From contig NZ_SCWD01000001.1 of NCBI RefSeq assembly GCF_004359515.1, forward strand, positions 930,001 through 994,000: DNA of 64,000 bases, read 5' to 3'. The DNA is from Macrococcus carouselicus. GTDB lineage: Bacteria; Bacillota; Bacilli; Staphylococcales; Staphylococcaceae. Of this stretch, positions 1-8,873 are shown one piece after another. A model generated the notes under the pieces. That model was not told the origin of the DNA, did no database searches, and saw only the letters and a list, made by a program, of their open reading frames with translations. The position numbers and the translations under genes were made by a program. Numbering within the stretch: position 1 is the first letter of the stretch; every line of letters begins with the position of its first letter.

Positions 1-712
1 TCGGATGAATCTGGATAAATTCGCCGTTGGCATATGTAGCCCCTTGCTGATAAACAATAGAAGCAGCTGAACCCGTGTTGATCATCGAGTTCGTTGATTT
101 ACCGAAGATGATGCCGGGTCCTCCTGTCGCCATGATGACAGCGTCCGCTGCAAATGACTGGATCTCTGAATTGACGAGGTTCTGCGCGACGATCCCACGG
201 CAGACTCCTTCGTCATCTTTGATGATACCAAGGAATTCCCAGCCCTCATATTTAGTGACAAGGCCATCCACTTCGTGACGACGGACCTGTTCATCAAGCG
301 CATATAATAACTGCTGACCGGTCGTTGCACCAGCGAATGCTGTACGGTGATGCAGCGTACCGCCGAAACGCCGGAAATCAAGCAGCCCTTCCGGTGTACG
401 GTTGAACATCACACCCATGCGGTCAAGCAAATGGATGATGCTTGGTGCTGCTTCTGTCATTGCCTTCACAGGCGGCTGGTTCGCGAGGAAATCTCCACCG
501 TATACGGTATCATCGAAGTGAATCCAAGGTGAGTCCCCTTCACCTTTCGTGTTGACAGCCCCGTTGATACCGCCCTGCGCGCACACAGAATGTGAACGCT
601 TAACCGGCACAAGTGAAAATAAGTCAACATTTGTATTGTGTTCAGCTGCTTTAATTGTTGCCATCAGGCCGGCGAGACCGCCGCCTACAACAATAACCTT
701 ACTGTTTGCCAT
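1..712 (-). CDS. sdhA: Succinate dehydrogenase flavoprotein subunit, partial
   Basis: This is the N-terminal ~237 residues of the FAD-binding subunit of succinate:menaquinone reductase (complex II); the rest lies left of the window. The protein opens with the dinucleotide-binding motif VVGGGLAGL near residue 8. The FAD-attachment segment RSHSVCAQGG follows near residues 39-48, where the conserved His carries the covalent flavin. The ATG at 712 has a GGGGAG ribosome-binding site about 11 bases upstream. It lies 20 bases after sdhC, so the two are one operon. The start and family are certain; nothing can be said about the C-terminus. Confidence 0.96.
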   Translation of the reverse strand, partial: MANSKVIVVGGGLAGLMATIKAAEHNTNVDLFSLVPVKRSHSVCAQGGINGAVNTKGEGDSPWIHFDDTVYGGDFLANQPPVKAMTEAAPSIIHLLDRMGVMFNRTPEGLLDFRRFGGTLHHRTAFAGATTGQQLLYALDEQVRRHEVDGLVTKYEGWEFLGIIKDDEGVCRGIVAQNLVNSEIQSFAADAVIMATGGPGIIFGKSTNSMINTGSAASIVYQQGATYANGEFIQIHP

Positions 713-732
713 ATATATGCCACTCCCCTAAA

Positions 733-1347
733 TTAAATAAATGCAAATAACGCAATTAAACCTAATGCTGAAACGAGTACGAAGATAATCGCTGAAACGT
801 AACTCATGATACGCTGTGATTTTTCGTTCTGAGTGATGCCCCATGTCACCGCAAATGACCATAAGCCGTTAGCGAAGTGGAAAACCGTACTCAGAACACC
901 CAGTACGTAGAAGATGATGAAGAATGGATTGGCGAAAATATGATTCATCATATCATAGTCTACGTGAATCCCGTGCAACGCCACCTGTACACGCGTCTGC
1001 CAGACGTGCACGGCGATGAAAAGGAATGTCAGGATGCCGGTCACACGCTGCAGCATGAACATCCAGTTGCGGAATGTTGAGTAATGGCCGATATTATTTT
1101 TAGCTGTAAAAGCGATATAGATACCGTAGATAGCATGGAATAAAATCGGAATATAGATGATGACGGTCTCAAGCAGAAGCTTGAGCGGCAGGTTACCCAT
1201 GAAGTCGGAAGCTCTGTTGAAGCTTTCCTCCCCGTAAACTGCAAAGTGGTTAACGAATAAATGCTGGAGTAAAAAGACACCGATCGGTAACACACCGAGT
1301 AATGAGTGAAGCCTGCGTAATGCAAATGACTGTTCTGAATTCGCCAA
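733..1347 (-). CDS. sdhC: Succinate dehydrogenase cytochrome b558 subunit
   Basis: The 204-residue membrane anchor of complex II binds haem b and menaquinone and docks the SdhAB catalytic part at the inner face of the membrane. Five hydrophobic segments are visible, with His residues in or near them (LLQHLFVNHF near residue 24, FHAIYGIY near 90, IAVHVWQ near 117, FHFANGLW near 157) as expected for axial haem ligands. Length is normal for the Bacillales SdhC type. A run of GGGGGG precedes the ATG at 1347. It is the first gene of sdhCA(B), with a clear promoter 40-70 bases upstream. Confidence 0.95.
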   Translation of the reverse strand: MANSEQSFALRRLHSLLGVLPIGVFLLQHLFVNHFAVYGEESFNRASDFMGNLPLKLLLETVIIYIPILFHAIYGIYIAFTAKNNIGHYSTFRNWMFMLQRVTGILTFLFIAVHVWQTRVQVALHGIHVDYDMMNHIFANPFFIIFYVLGVLSTVFHFANGLWSFAVTWGITQNEKSQRIMSYVSAIIFVLVSALGLIALFAFI

Positions 1348-1389
1348 GCGAAGTCCCCCCTAAGTAGATTCTTGAAATCTTCACAAACT

Positions 1390-1418
1390 ATTGTACGCCT
1401 AAAAATCAGTCAAATCAA
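1390..1418 (-). promoter_or_regulatory. sdhC promoter
   Basis: On the minus strand a -35 TTGATT (1413-1418) and a -10 TACAAT (1390-1395) are separated by exactly 17 bases. Transcription should begin near 1383, about 35 bases before the sdhC start codon. No other promoter this good lies between uvrC and sdhC. Confidence 0.7.
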
Positions 1419-1498
1419 GAAACCGATTACATTTCCCGTCTAATGGCTGTGAAAAAGTTATAGGGCTATTGTAACATTATTAATATATGAATTGTTTA

Positions 1499-1513
1499 TG
1501 ATAATAATTCTCA
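1499..1513. promoter_or_regulatory. Fur-box-like 7-1-7 palindrome upstream of sdhCAB
   Basis: The sequence TGATAATAATTCTCA is a 7-1-7 inverted repeat of the Fur/PerR type (TGATAAT-N-ATTATCA) with one base pair deviating. It lies about 80 bases upstream of the sdhC -35 element and just beyond the uvrC terminator. Family knowledge makes iron (Fur) the first guess; PerR and Zur sites look similar. Binding is inferred. Confidence 0.5.
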
Positions 1514-1523
1514 TTTAGACAAC

Positions 1524-1549
1524 AAAAAAACAGCCTTATGACTGTTTTT
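1524..1549 (-). terminator. uvrC terminator overlapping the stop codon
   Basis: On the minus strand AAAAACAG, a short loop and CTGTTTTT form a stem followed by a run of T. The last codons and the stop of uvrC are inside the hairpin, an economical arrangement. Confidence 0.7.
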
Positions 1550-3335
1550 CAGCATGCTTATTCAAGATCTCTAAAATCAGACCCGCTGTTGCCTGCGGGA
1601 TACCGATTGCTGTGAGTTCTTCCTGCTTCGCTTCCCGGATTCTTTTTGCGGAACCGAAATGCTTGATCAGCTGCTGCTTCCTTTTTGGACCGATACCTGG
1701 AATCGTATCAAGCTGTGACTGCAGACCGGTCTTCTGTCTTGTCTGACGGTGAAATGTGATGGCGAAGCGATGGACCTCGTCCTGAATCCGTTGCAGCAGA
1801 TAGAACGCCTGGCCCTTTTTATCAAGCGGGATGATATCTGCATGATCCCCGTACAGCAGTTCAGCCGTCTGGTGCTTCGCATTCTTCTTGAGCCCGGCGA
1901 CCGGAATATCCAGCCCCAGTTCATCCTGCAGCACACTCGTCACGATATTCATATGGCCTTTACCGCCATCAACAATGATGAGGTCCGGCAATGGCAGCTG
2001 CTCACGTAATACACGAGTATAGCGGCGTCGGACCACTTCTGCCATCGACTTGTAGTCGTCCGGACCCGTCACCGTTCTGATCTTATATTTACGGTAATCC
2101 TTCTTGCTCGGCTTGCCGTCCACAAAAGAGATCATCGCCGACACCGGATCGATCCCCTGAATATTCGAGTTATCGAAGGCTTCAATGCGAATCGGCGTCG
2201 GGATGCCCATCGCCGTACCGAGCTCCTCAATCGCTTTAATCGTCCGGGACTCATCGCGCTGGATGATCTCAAACTTATTGGATAATGCGATATCCGCATT
2301 CTTCACCGCAAGTTCCACCATTTCCTTCTTCCTGCCCCGCATCGGCTGCACGATTTTCGTATCGACGACTGAGCGGATGACTTCGATGTCCAGTCCTGCC
2401 TGGACATGCACTTCTCCTGGCAGAATATGCTGGTCCAGCTGGTAGAACTGACCGATAAAGTTATAGAAGGCATCCTTCGGGTCTTCCATCAGCGGTATCA
2501 TCGAGACGTTGCGCTCAATCAGGTTGCCCTGTCTGACGAAGAAGACCTGCACACACATCCAGCCTTTATCGACACTGTAACCGAAGACATCCCTGACGGT
2601 CATATCAGCGGTCATCATCTTCTGCTTGAACATGAGTGACTCAATATGACTGATCAGGTCACGGTATTCCTTTGCCTGTTCAAAGTTCAGCGCTGCGCTT
2701 GCCTCCGCCATCTTCACTTTAAGGTCTTCAACAATCGTGGTGTCTTCACCGCTCAGAAACTGGCTGACGGTCTGAATCATCTCCTGATACTCCCGCTCCT
2801 GAACATCATAGACACACGGTCCGAGACATTGCCCGATATGATAGTAGAGACAGAGTCTGTCCGGCATCTTATTGCATTTACGGAACGGAATGATCCGGTC
2901 CAGCAGCTTCTTGGTCTCCTGCGCCGCATAGGCATTCGGGTAAGGACCGAAATATTTACCGCTGTTCTTTTTGACCTGCCGCGTAACAAGAAGTCTCGGA
3001 TGCTTCTCCTTCGTGATCTTGATGAACGGATAACTCTTGTCGTCCTTCAGCATGATATTATATCTCGGATAATGCTTCTTGATCAGTGTCAGCTCGAGTA
3101 AGAGTGACTCTATTTCCGTACTGGTCACAATGAACTCGAAATCCCGGATCTCACCGACGAGCCGGGTCGTCTTCTCGTCATGTGCTCCAGTGAAATATGA
3201 ACGGACACGGTTTCTTAAGTTCTTCGCCTTGCCGACATAAATGATTTCATTCTGTCTGTCCTTCATCAGATAACAGCCGGGTTCCATCGGCAGTACAGCG
3301 AGCTTCTGTTTGATTCTGATTTCATATTCTTCCAT
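1536..3335 (-). CDS. uvrC: UvrABC excinuclease subunit C
   Basis: This 599-residue nuclease makes both incisions in nucleotide excision repair after UvrB loads on damaged DNA. The GIY-YIG domain is at residues ~14-95 ([21 protein letters not shown]). A UVR motif for UvrB contact is near 200-235 ([16 protein letters not shown] type). The RNase H-like endonuclease domain follows ([20 protein letters not shown]), and helix-hairpin-helix repeats end the protein ([17 protein letters not shown]). Length is normal for Firmicutes. It sits between trxA and sdhC, the usual Bacillales context, with its own terminator. Confidence 0.98.
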   Translation of the reverse strand: MEEYEIRIKQKLAVLPMEPGCYLMKDRQNEIIYVGKAKNLRNRVRSYFTGAHDEKTTRLVGEIRDFEFIVTSTEIESLLLELTLIKKHYPRYNIMLKDDKSYPFIKITKEKHPRLLVTRQVKKNSGKYFGPYPNAYAAQETKKLLDRIIPFRKCNKMPDRLCLYYHIGQCLGPCVYDVQEREYQEMIQTVSQFLSGEDTTIVEDLKVKMAEASAALNFEQAKEYRDLISHIESLMFKQKMMTADMTVRDVFGYSVDKGWMCVQVFFVRQGNLIERNVSMIPLMEDPKDAFYNFIGQFYQLDQHILPGEVHVQAGLDIEVIRSVVDTKIVQPMRGRKKEMVELAVKNADIALSNKFEIIQRDESRTIKAIEELGTAMGIPTPIRIEAFDNSNIQGIDPVSAMISFVDGKPSKKDYRKYKIRTVTGPDDYKSMAEVVRRRYTRVLREQLPLPDLIIVDGGKGHMNIVTSVLQDELGLDIPVAGLKKNAKHQTAELLYGDHADIIPLDKKGQAFYLLQRIQDEVHRFAITFHRQTRQKTGLQSQLDTIPGIGPKRKQQLIKHFGSAKRIREAKQEELTAIGIPQATAGLILEILNKHAEKQS

Positions 3336-3352
3336 TTAATCACCACTATTCC

Positions 3353-3380
3353 AAAAAAAAAGAGCCGAGGCTCTTTTTTT
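3353..3380 (-). terminator. trxA terminator
   Basis: An AGAGCC/GGCTCT stem flanked by A and T runs lies between the trxA stop and the uvrC start. The minus-strand copy ends in eight T residues, typical of an intrinsic terminator. Confidence 0.85.
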
Positions 3381-3389
3381 CAGTTCAAT

Positions 3390-3704
3390 TTAGAAATGTT
3401 TTTCAAGAACTGACTGTAACTGTTCTTTAGGCTGGAAACCTACCACTTTATCAACAGCCTGACCGTCTTTAAAGACGATAAGCGTCGGAATGCTCATCAC
3501 TTCGAACTTAGCAGCTGTAGCCTGGTTGTCGTCCACGTTCACTTTCACGATATCCGCTTTCCCTTCCACATCTCCTGCTAAGTCTTCTAATACAGGTCCA
3601 ATCATTTTACAAGGTCCGCACCAAGGTGCCCAGAAATCGACTAACGTTACGCCTTCTTTAATCTGCTCTTCAAAATTTGCATCAGTTGCTTGAATCAATG
3701 CCAT
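3390..3704 (-). CDS. trxA: Thioredoxin
   Basis: A 104-residue cytoplasmic thioredoxin, the general disulfide reductant serving ribonucleotide reductase and peroxidases. The redox motif WCGPC is near residue 28 and the cis-proline segment MSIPTLIVF near residue 71. Two in-frame ATGs exist at 3710 and 3704. The second gives the normal 104-residue length, matches staphylococcal thioredoxin starts, and has better spacing from GGAGG. It forms a single-gene unit with its own terminator. Confidence 0.97.
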   Translation of the reverse strand: MALIQATDANFEEQIKEGVTLVDFWAPWCGPCKMIGPVLEDLAGDVEGKADIVKVNVDDNQATAAKFEVMSIPTLIVFKDGQAVDKVVGFQPKEQLQSVLEKHF

Positions 3705-3775
3705 GTTCATTTCCTCCTCAAAGTACTATTTTTAAGAATTATAGCATGACGCCTGCACTACGTCATTTCGTTTGC

Positions 3776-3871
3776 TCACGTCAGAATTAAATAGCCGACA
3801 CCTGCAAGCAGCATGACCACTGCAACGATGATCAGTACAATTGCAAGTTTATACATATCAAAATTCCACAT
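3776..3871 (-). CDS. 31-residue single-pass membrane peptide
   Basis: A short frame with a strong ribosome-binding site (GGAGGATGCT before the ATG at 3871) encodes a 31-residue peptide. It has a short polar N-terminus (MWNFDMYKL) and then an unbroken hydrophobic helix rich in Ile, Val and Leu, ending in ILT. It begins 10 bases after the mutS2 stop and could be co-transcribed with it. I do not recognise a family. The SD quality and coherent membrane helix argue for a real gene; no function can be assigned. Confidence 0.55.
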   Translation of the reverse strand: MWNFDMYKLAIVLIIVAVVMLLAGVGYLILT

Positions 3872-3880
3872 AGCATCCTC

Positions 3881-6220
3881 CTATTTCAGTTCAACGACTG
3901 TCACACCGAAGCCGCCTTCAGAAGGCATACCGCCCCGGAATGATTCAACGATTTTTGAGCGCTTCAGATAGTCCTGTACGCCTTTTTGCAGTGCACCGGT
4001 CCCTTTACCGTGTATGATGGTCACCTGGTTATAGTTGCTGAGGAGCGCCTGGTCAAGATAGCTTTCAAGCCGCTGTAACGCATCCTCGTAGCGCTCACCG
4101 CGGAGATCCAGTTCCATCTTGATCGTCTGGCGGTTGGCACGTGGGACGACACGGGTCTGTTTCTCTTTCTCGGGTTTTTCTTTCTTGAAGTCTGTCAGCG
4201 GCAGCTTCATCTTGATAATCCCCATCTGAACGACAGCTTCGTCCTTATCAACGGATAAGATCACGCCTTTCTGACCGTAGGACAGTACCTTGACGTTATC
4301 GCCTTCTTCAATCTTCTCCGCTTCCTGCTGCTTCGCCTGTTTCTTAAGCGCCGCTTCATGATAGAGGTCCTTGAACTTACCTTTCCGGTCGATCAGCTCA
4401 TTCTCCTTGATGGACTGATGCTCACTGCGCAGATTCTTCAGGTCTTTAATGATGGCATCAGCGTCTTTTTCAGCTTTCTGCACGATTTCATTGGCTTTCA
4501 TCTTTGCATTTTCCACTAATGTCTCTTTCATCTGCTGATACGCCTCGAACTGCTCTGACAGTTCCTGATGCAGCTCAGCCGACTCTTTTTTCAGGACTGC
4601 CATCTCCTCGCGGTCATTCTCGGCCAGGCGTGTATTCTTTTCAAGCGCTGAAATCATATCGTTGATCTCGATATTATCCATGTGAATCAGCTGTCTGGCA
4701 TTTTTGATGATGGCGAGGTCAAGCCCCAGTTTCTTCGAGATCTCGAAGGCATTACTTTTACCAGGGACACCCATCAGCAGTTTGTAAGTCGGACTGAGTG
4801 TCTCAACATCGAACTCGACACTCGCGTTCATGACACCATCACGGTTATAGCTGTATGCTTTCAGTTCAGGATAATGCGTTGTCGCCATCGTCATGACATC
4901 CTGTTCCAGGCATCGGTCCAGAATACTCATGGCAAGAGCGGCCCCTTCTGACGGGTCAGTGCCTGCACCGAGCTCGTCAAACAGCACAAGACTGCTGCTG
5001 TCCATCGTCTTCAATATAGAGACGATATTGGTCATATGGCTGGAGAAGGTGGACAGCGACTGTTCAATCGACTGTTCATCACCGATGTCACAGAAGACCT
5101 CATTGAAGATGCTGAGTCTTGCACCGACTCCCGCCGGAATCATCATACCTGACTGATTCATAGCGATCAGCAGTCCGACCGTTTTCAAGGTGACTGTCTT
5201 ACCACCTGTATTCGGCCCTGTGATGATAACGGCATCTATCTCATCACCGAAAATAATCGAGTTCCTGACGACCGTTGATTTGTCGAGCAACGGGTGCCAC
5301 GCTGCCGGCAGTTCAATCGTCCGTTCTTCCGCGATGTCAGCGATCACACCATTGATCGAATGACCATACTTCGCTTTCGCCAGCTGGAAATCGAGCTCAC
5401 CCATGACAGTGGTGATCCAGTCGATATCATGCTGCACTTCTGCGACATGCGACGACAGCTCGTAAAGAATGCGGCTGACCTCTTCATTTTCACGTGCAGA
5501 GATGGTATTCAGCTGTCCGCTCAGCTCGACAATACTGTTCGGTTCAATATAGAATGTCTGCCCTGAGGCTGATGTATCATGGACAATCCCTGGGAAGTCC
5601 TGCTTGTATTCACTGCGAACCGGAATGACCTGCCGGTCGTTACGGATCGTCACAATGGCATCAGATAGTTTCTTCTGGTTGGCCTGCGACCGAACGATGC
5701 TGTCCAGTTTGTCCTTGATGCGCCGGTTGATGGTCTTTTTCTGCTGACGTATATCGTAGAGTGCGGATGATGCATTGTCATAGAGCATCGTCTCATCACA
5801 TTTCTCGGCTATCTCATCACTGATATGTGAGAGTACGGGCAGTGACTGAAAACGGTCACGGAGTAACGGCAGTTTGACGTCCCCCTCTTCAGTCATGTTC
5901 AGCAGATACGTCTTATAACGGTTTGTCACCCGAATATTATTTTTAATGCGGTTCAGTTCAGCGACACTGAGCATGGAGCCGATGCGCGCCCGCTTTGTCA
6001 GCGGTTTCACTTCAGTCAAGGTACTCATACCGGGCTCGCTCGCCTGCATATGGATGATGCGTGCTTCATCCAGTTTAGCCAGTTCTTTTTCAATCCAGCT
6101 GATGTCTGACTTCGGCTCAAGTGCTCTGATCAGTACGGCACTCACTTCGTTCTGGCTGTACTCAGAGACTTTATCTCTTATCTGGTTATATTCAAGAATA
6201 TTCAATGCCTTCTTATTCAT
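3881..6220 (-). CDS. mutS2: MutS2 endonuclease / ribosome-collision Smr ATPase
   Basis: At 779 residues this is the MutS paralogue without a mismatch-recognition domain. The Walker A is GPNTGGKTVT near residue 335 and the Walker B is LVLFDELGAG near 412. A coiled-coil, charged region lies at about 515-640. The C-terminal Smr domain (LDLRGERYEDA, HGKGTGAL) occupies roughly 700-779. MutS2 proteins suppress recombination and, in Bacillus, split collided ribosomes. The ATG directly abuts the polX stop (TAAATG), so translation is probably coupled. Length matches S. aureus MutS2. Confidence 0.97.
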   Translation of the reverse strand: MNKKALNILEYNQIRDKVSEYSQNEVSAVLIRALEPKSDISWIEKELAKLDEARIIHMQASEPGMSTLTEVKPLTKRARIGSMLSVAELNRIKNNIRVTNRYKTYLLNMTEEGDVKLPLLRDRFQSLPVLSHISDEIAEKCDETMLYDNASSALYDIRQQKKTINRRIKDKLDSIVRSQANQKKLSDAIVTIRNDRQVIPVRSEYKQDFPGIVHDTSASGQTFYIEPNSIVELSGQLNTISARENEEVSRILYELSSHVAEVQHDIDWITTVMGELDFQLAKAKYGHSINGVIADIAEERTIELPAAWHPLLDKSTVVRNSIIFGDEIDAVIITGPNTGGKTVTLKTVGLLIAMNQSGMMIPAGVGARLSIFNEVFCDIGDEQSIEQSLSTFSSHMTNIVSILKTMDSSSLVLFDELGAGTDPSEGAALAMSILDRCLEQDVMTMATTHYPELKAYSYNRDGVMNASVEFDVETLSPTYKLLMGVPGKSNAFEISKKLGLDLAIIKNARQLIHMDNIEINDMISALEKNTRLAENDREEMAVLKKESAELHQELSEQFEAYQQMKETLVENAKMKANEIVQKAEKDADAIIKDLKNLRSEHQSIKENELIDRKGKFKDLYHEAALKKQAKQQEAEKIEEGDNVKVLSYGQKGVILSVDKDEAVVQMGIIKMKLPLTDFKKEKPEKEKQTRVVPRANRQTIKMELDLRGERYEDALQRLESYLDQALLSNYNQVTIIHGKGTGALQKGVQDYLKRSKIVESFRGGMPSEGGFGVTVVELK

Positions 6221-7924
6221 TTAGTTCTTTCCTTTCTTAAGCCAGTCATGGAAGTCCTCCCGTGACATCGTGTTGAGAACCTGCTCACGTCTCACATGCC
6301 CTTTGATGGCTGTGCCGACACCATACTTCATAAATTCAAGATGATTGATATGGTGGGCATCTGTATTGATGGCGAGACGGATAGCCGGATGCTGTCTGAT
6401 GACTTCAGCGCTGAGATCGAGACGCATCGGGTTTGCATTGATCTCAAGCACCGTGTTCGTTTCTTCTGCCACCTGAATCAGTTCCGCCATATTGACTGCG
6501 TAACCTGCACGACGGCCGATCAGCCGACCTGTTGGATGGGCGATCTGTCTGACATAAGGGTTACGGCAGGCGTTGATGAGACGCTGCATCGTCAGTTCCT
6601 CTGTCTGATTGAAGGACTGGTGGATCGCTGCAATGACGTAATCCAGCGCCTGTAAGACCTCATTATCGTAGTCGAGCGTACCGTCCGGCAGTATATCCAT
6701 CTCAGTCCCGCTGTAGATATCAATCTCACTGTAAGCTTTATTCAGTTCCTTGATCTTTCTGTTCTGTTCAAGCAGACGTTCAACAGAGAGGCCGTTCGCA
6801 ACGCGGAGACTTCTTGAGTGATCGGTGATGACCATGTAGTCATAGCCTTTCTGGATGCAGGCTTCAATCATCTCCTCAAGTTCGTAAGCACCGTCACTTG
6901 CCGTCGTATGCATATGAAGGTCGCCTCTGATATCGTCCAGTGTGATCATCTCAGACTGCTCAACGTCAAACGCCGTGACGTCATCACGCATTTCAGGCGG
7001 GATATAACTGATATTGTAATGCTGATAGATCTCCGCTTCAGTCTTATACTGCTGAAGCGTACCGTCAGCAAGTGTAATGCCGTATTCATTGACTTTCTCG
7101 CCGCGTACCTTTGCCAGCTGACGCATCTTGACATTATGCGCCTTGCTGCCAGTAAAATGATTCAGCATCGCTGTGAAGCCCGCCTCGTCAGTAAAGCGGA
7201 AGTCGACTGCAGTCTCAAGCTCATCCATCTTGATATAGACGGATACTTTCTCGCGTCCACTGACTTCTATATGGTCGATAAATTCAAATGCAGCAATCTC
7301 GCGTGCGGCTTCTTCGGCATTTTCGGTCACAACGATATAATCCAGATCCTTACTGATCTCCTTCATACGACGATGGCTGCCGGCAACTGCGTAGCGCTTC
7401 ACATGTTCACAAGTGTCCAGCCTCTGATTGATAAAGCCGGTCAGACGGACAGCTTCACTGATTGAAATCTGCTCTTTCTTCGTCTCAAGGTCCTGAATAC
7501 CCTGCAGTACCATCTCTTCAGTCTTCTTGCCGAACCCAGGCAGACTGCTGACCTGATGACTCTCGCATGCTGCCTTCAGCTCTTCAATCGTCGTGATATC
7601 AAGCGCCTTATAGAGCTTGACGATCTTCTTCGCACCGAGATTACGGATTTTTAGCATCCTGATATGACCCGCCGGCACTTCGCTTTTCAGTTGCTTGAGC
7701 AGACTGGATTCACCTGTCTCCCGGTATTCATCCAGCACTTCAGAGACCCCTTTGCCGATGCCGGGCAGCACCGTGAAATCCGCCAGTTCCTCAATCGGTG
7801 TCTGCGACGTCTCAATCGCCCCTGCAGCTTTGCGGTAAGCGGAGACCTTGAAGCTGTTCTCACCTTTCAGTTCCATATATAAGCCGATGGTCTCAAGCAG
7901 TTTGATATAATCTTTCTTTGTCAT
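6221..7924 (-). CDS. polX: DNA polymerase/3'-5' exonuclease PolX
   Basis: A 567-residue family X polymerase for base-excision repair gap filling. Helix-hairpin-helix segments come first (TVLPGIGKGVSEVLDEY, SLPGFGKKTEEM). A pol-beta nucleotidyltransferase core follows (AGSHRRMKEISKDLDYIV) with the catalytic acidic residues. A PHP exonuclease domain starts near residue 336 (DLHMHTTASDG) and includes ITDHS and NTDAHH metal-binding segments. It precedes mutS2 with no gap, as in other Bacillales. Confidence 0.97.
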   Translation of the reverse strand: MTKKDYIKLLETIGLYMELKGENSFKVSAYRKAAGAIETSQTPIEELADFTVLPGIGKGVSEVLDEYRETGESSLLKQLKSEVPAGHIRMLKIRNLGAKKIVKLYKALDITTIEELKAACESHQVSSLPGFGKKTEEMVLQGIQDLETKKEQISISEAVRLTGFINQRLDTCEHVKRYAVAGSHRRMKEISKDLDYIVVTENAEEAAREIAAFEFIDHIEVSGREKVSVYIKMDELETAVDFRFTDEAGFTAMLNHFTGSKAHNVKMRQLAKVRGEKVNEYGITLADGTLQQYKTEAEIYQHYNISYIPPEMRDDVTAFDVEQSEMITLDDIRGDLHMHTTASDGAYELEEMIEACIQKGYDYMVITDHSRSLRVANGLSVERLLEQNRKIKELNKAYSEIDIYSGTEMDILPDGTLDYDNEVLQALDYVIAAIHQSFNQTEELTMQRLINACRNPYVRQIAHPTGRLIGRRAGYAVNMAELIQVAEETNTVLEINANPMRLDLSAEVIRQHPAIRLAINTDAHHINHLEFMKYGVGTAIKGHVRREQVLNTMSREDFHDWLKKGKN

Positions 7925-7943
7925 GATATAACCTCCAAAATAA

Positions 7944-7969
7944 AAGCCATAGACTTATGCCTATGACTT
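7944..7969 (-). terminator. zapA-cvpA terminator
   Basis: Nine-base arms AAGTCATAG and CTATGGCTT (one G-U pair) are followed by TTTATTTT on the minus strand, between the cvpA stop and the polX start. Confidence 0.6.
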
Positions 7970-7974
7970 ATGGT

Positions 7975-8520
7975 CTAAAAAATATGAATAAGGGCAATGT
8001 GCTGAAACCAGTCGATGGCACGATTGCTTAATATAGGAGTATATTCAATGATAGCACGCGCCAGATGACTTGACTGAATACGTTCCTGAACGGCAGGTGC
8101 CGGTATCATCGCAATGAAGAAAAAGATAATGAATAGCAGCAGATAGCTTTCGATAAACCCGAGCAGTGAACCCAGGCTCTTGTTCAGCTGTTTGAGCAGT
8201 GGCAGCTGAGCGATATAATCGAAGACTGTCGCCACCATCTGCAGCATCACTTTACTGACTAAGAATAAAAAGATGAAGCTGATGATGTTATAGAATGCCT
8301 GCTCACCGTCCTGCCAGTTGATCAGGACTTCAGGTGTATCGCCCGCTGCCGGATAAGGCACAATCAGTTCCAGCTTCTCTGCAAGCGACTGGTAGAATAT
8401 ACGCGCGATGATCAGTGCACCCATTGTACCGATCAGATGCATGGACTGGAGAATGAAACCTCTTCTCAGACCCACAATAGAACCCAGTATTAAAAAGAAT
8501 AGTAAAATAATATCAATCAT
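7975..8520 (-). CDS. CvpA family membrane protein
   Basis: A 181-residue protein with four predicted membrane segments, the first right at the N-terminus (IDIILLFFLILGSIVGLRRG) with the GxxRG turn typical of CvpA/YshB. It overlaps zapA by 8 bases, a common coupling with the cell-division gene in Bacillales. CvpA proteins are linked to bacteriocin production or envelope homeostasis in other bacteria. The role here is unproven; the family call is firm. Confidence 0.9.
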   Translation of the reverse strand: MIDIILLFFLILGSIVGLRRGFILQSMHLIGTMGALIIARIFYQSLAEKLELIVPYPAAGDTPEVLINWQDGEQAFYNIISFIFLFLVSKVMLQMVATVFDYIAQLPLLKQLNKSLGSLLGFIESYLLLFIIFFFIAMIPAPAVQERIQSSHLARAIIEYTPILSNRAIDWFQHIALIHIF

Positions 8521-8779
8521 GTCTTTGACCTTCTGCTTCTAGTTTATGTAATAACAGTTCGTAATCTTCCTGCAGCTTCACGTAATCATCCATAATGTTG
8601 ACTGCCGTCAGCACGGCTTTCCTGGATGTATCAAGACCTGCATTGTATCTTGAGATATCACGTATACGCGCATCTACAAGTCCCGCCACATAGCGGATGT
8701 GACTCGGATCGTCTTCTCCGATAATCGTATACTGCTGATCATAGATAGAAACGGTGATTCTATTTTTAAATTCTCCCAT
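8513..8779 (-). CDS. zapA: Cell division protein ZapA
   Basis: An 88-residue FtsZ-ring-associated protein. The N-terminal part (NRITVSIYDQQYTIIGEDDPSHI) is the beta-rich ZapA domain, followed by a predicted coiled-coil helix (AVNIMDDYVKLQEDYELLLHKLEAE) used for tetramerisation and FtsZ bundling. Length fits the Gram-positive ZapA family. It is transcribed away from rnhC and overlaps cvpA at its 3' end. Confidence 0.93.
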   Translation of the reverse strand: MGEFKNRITVSIYDQQYTIIGEDDPSHIRYVAGLVDARIRDISRYNAGLDTSRKAVLTAVNIMDDYVKLQEDYELLLHKLEAEGQRHD

Positions 8780-8873
8780 ACGATATCACTCCACTGTGCG
8801 TCATTTAATATATATGGTACCATTTTTTATAAGGATTAGACAATAAAAATACGCTTATAATGAGGGATTTACT

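Noticed and set aside
6818-7465. A 215-codon plus-strand open frame inside polX
   Set aside because: It is fully antisense to a well-conserved PolX coding region, has no SD or recognisable domain, and is explained by codon bias of the real gene.
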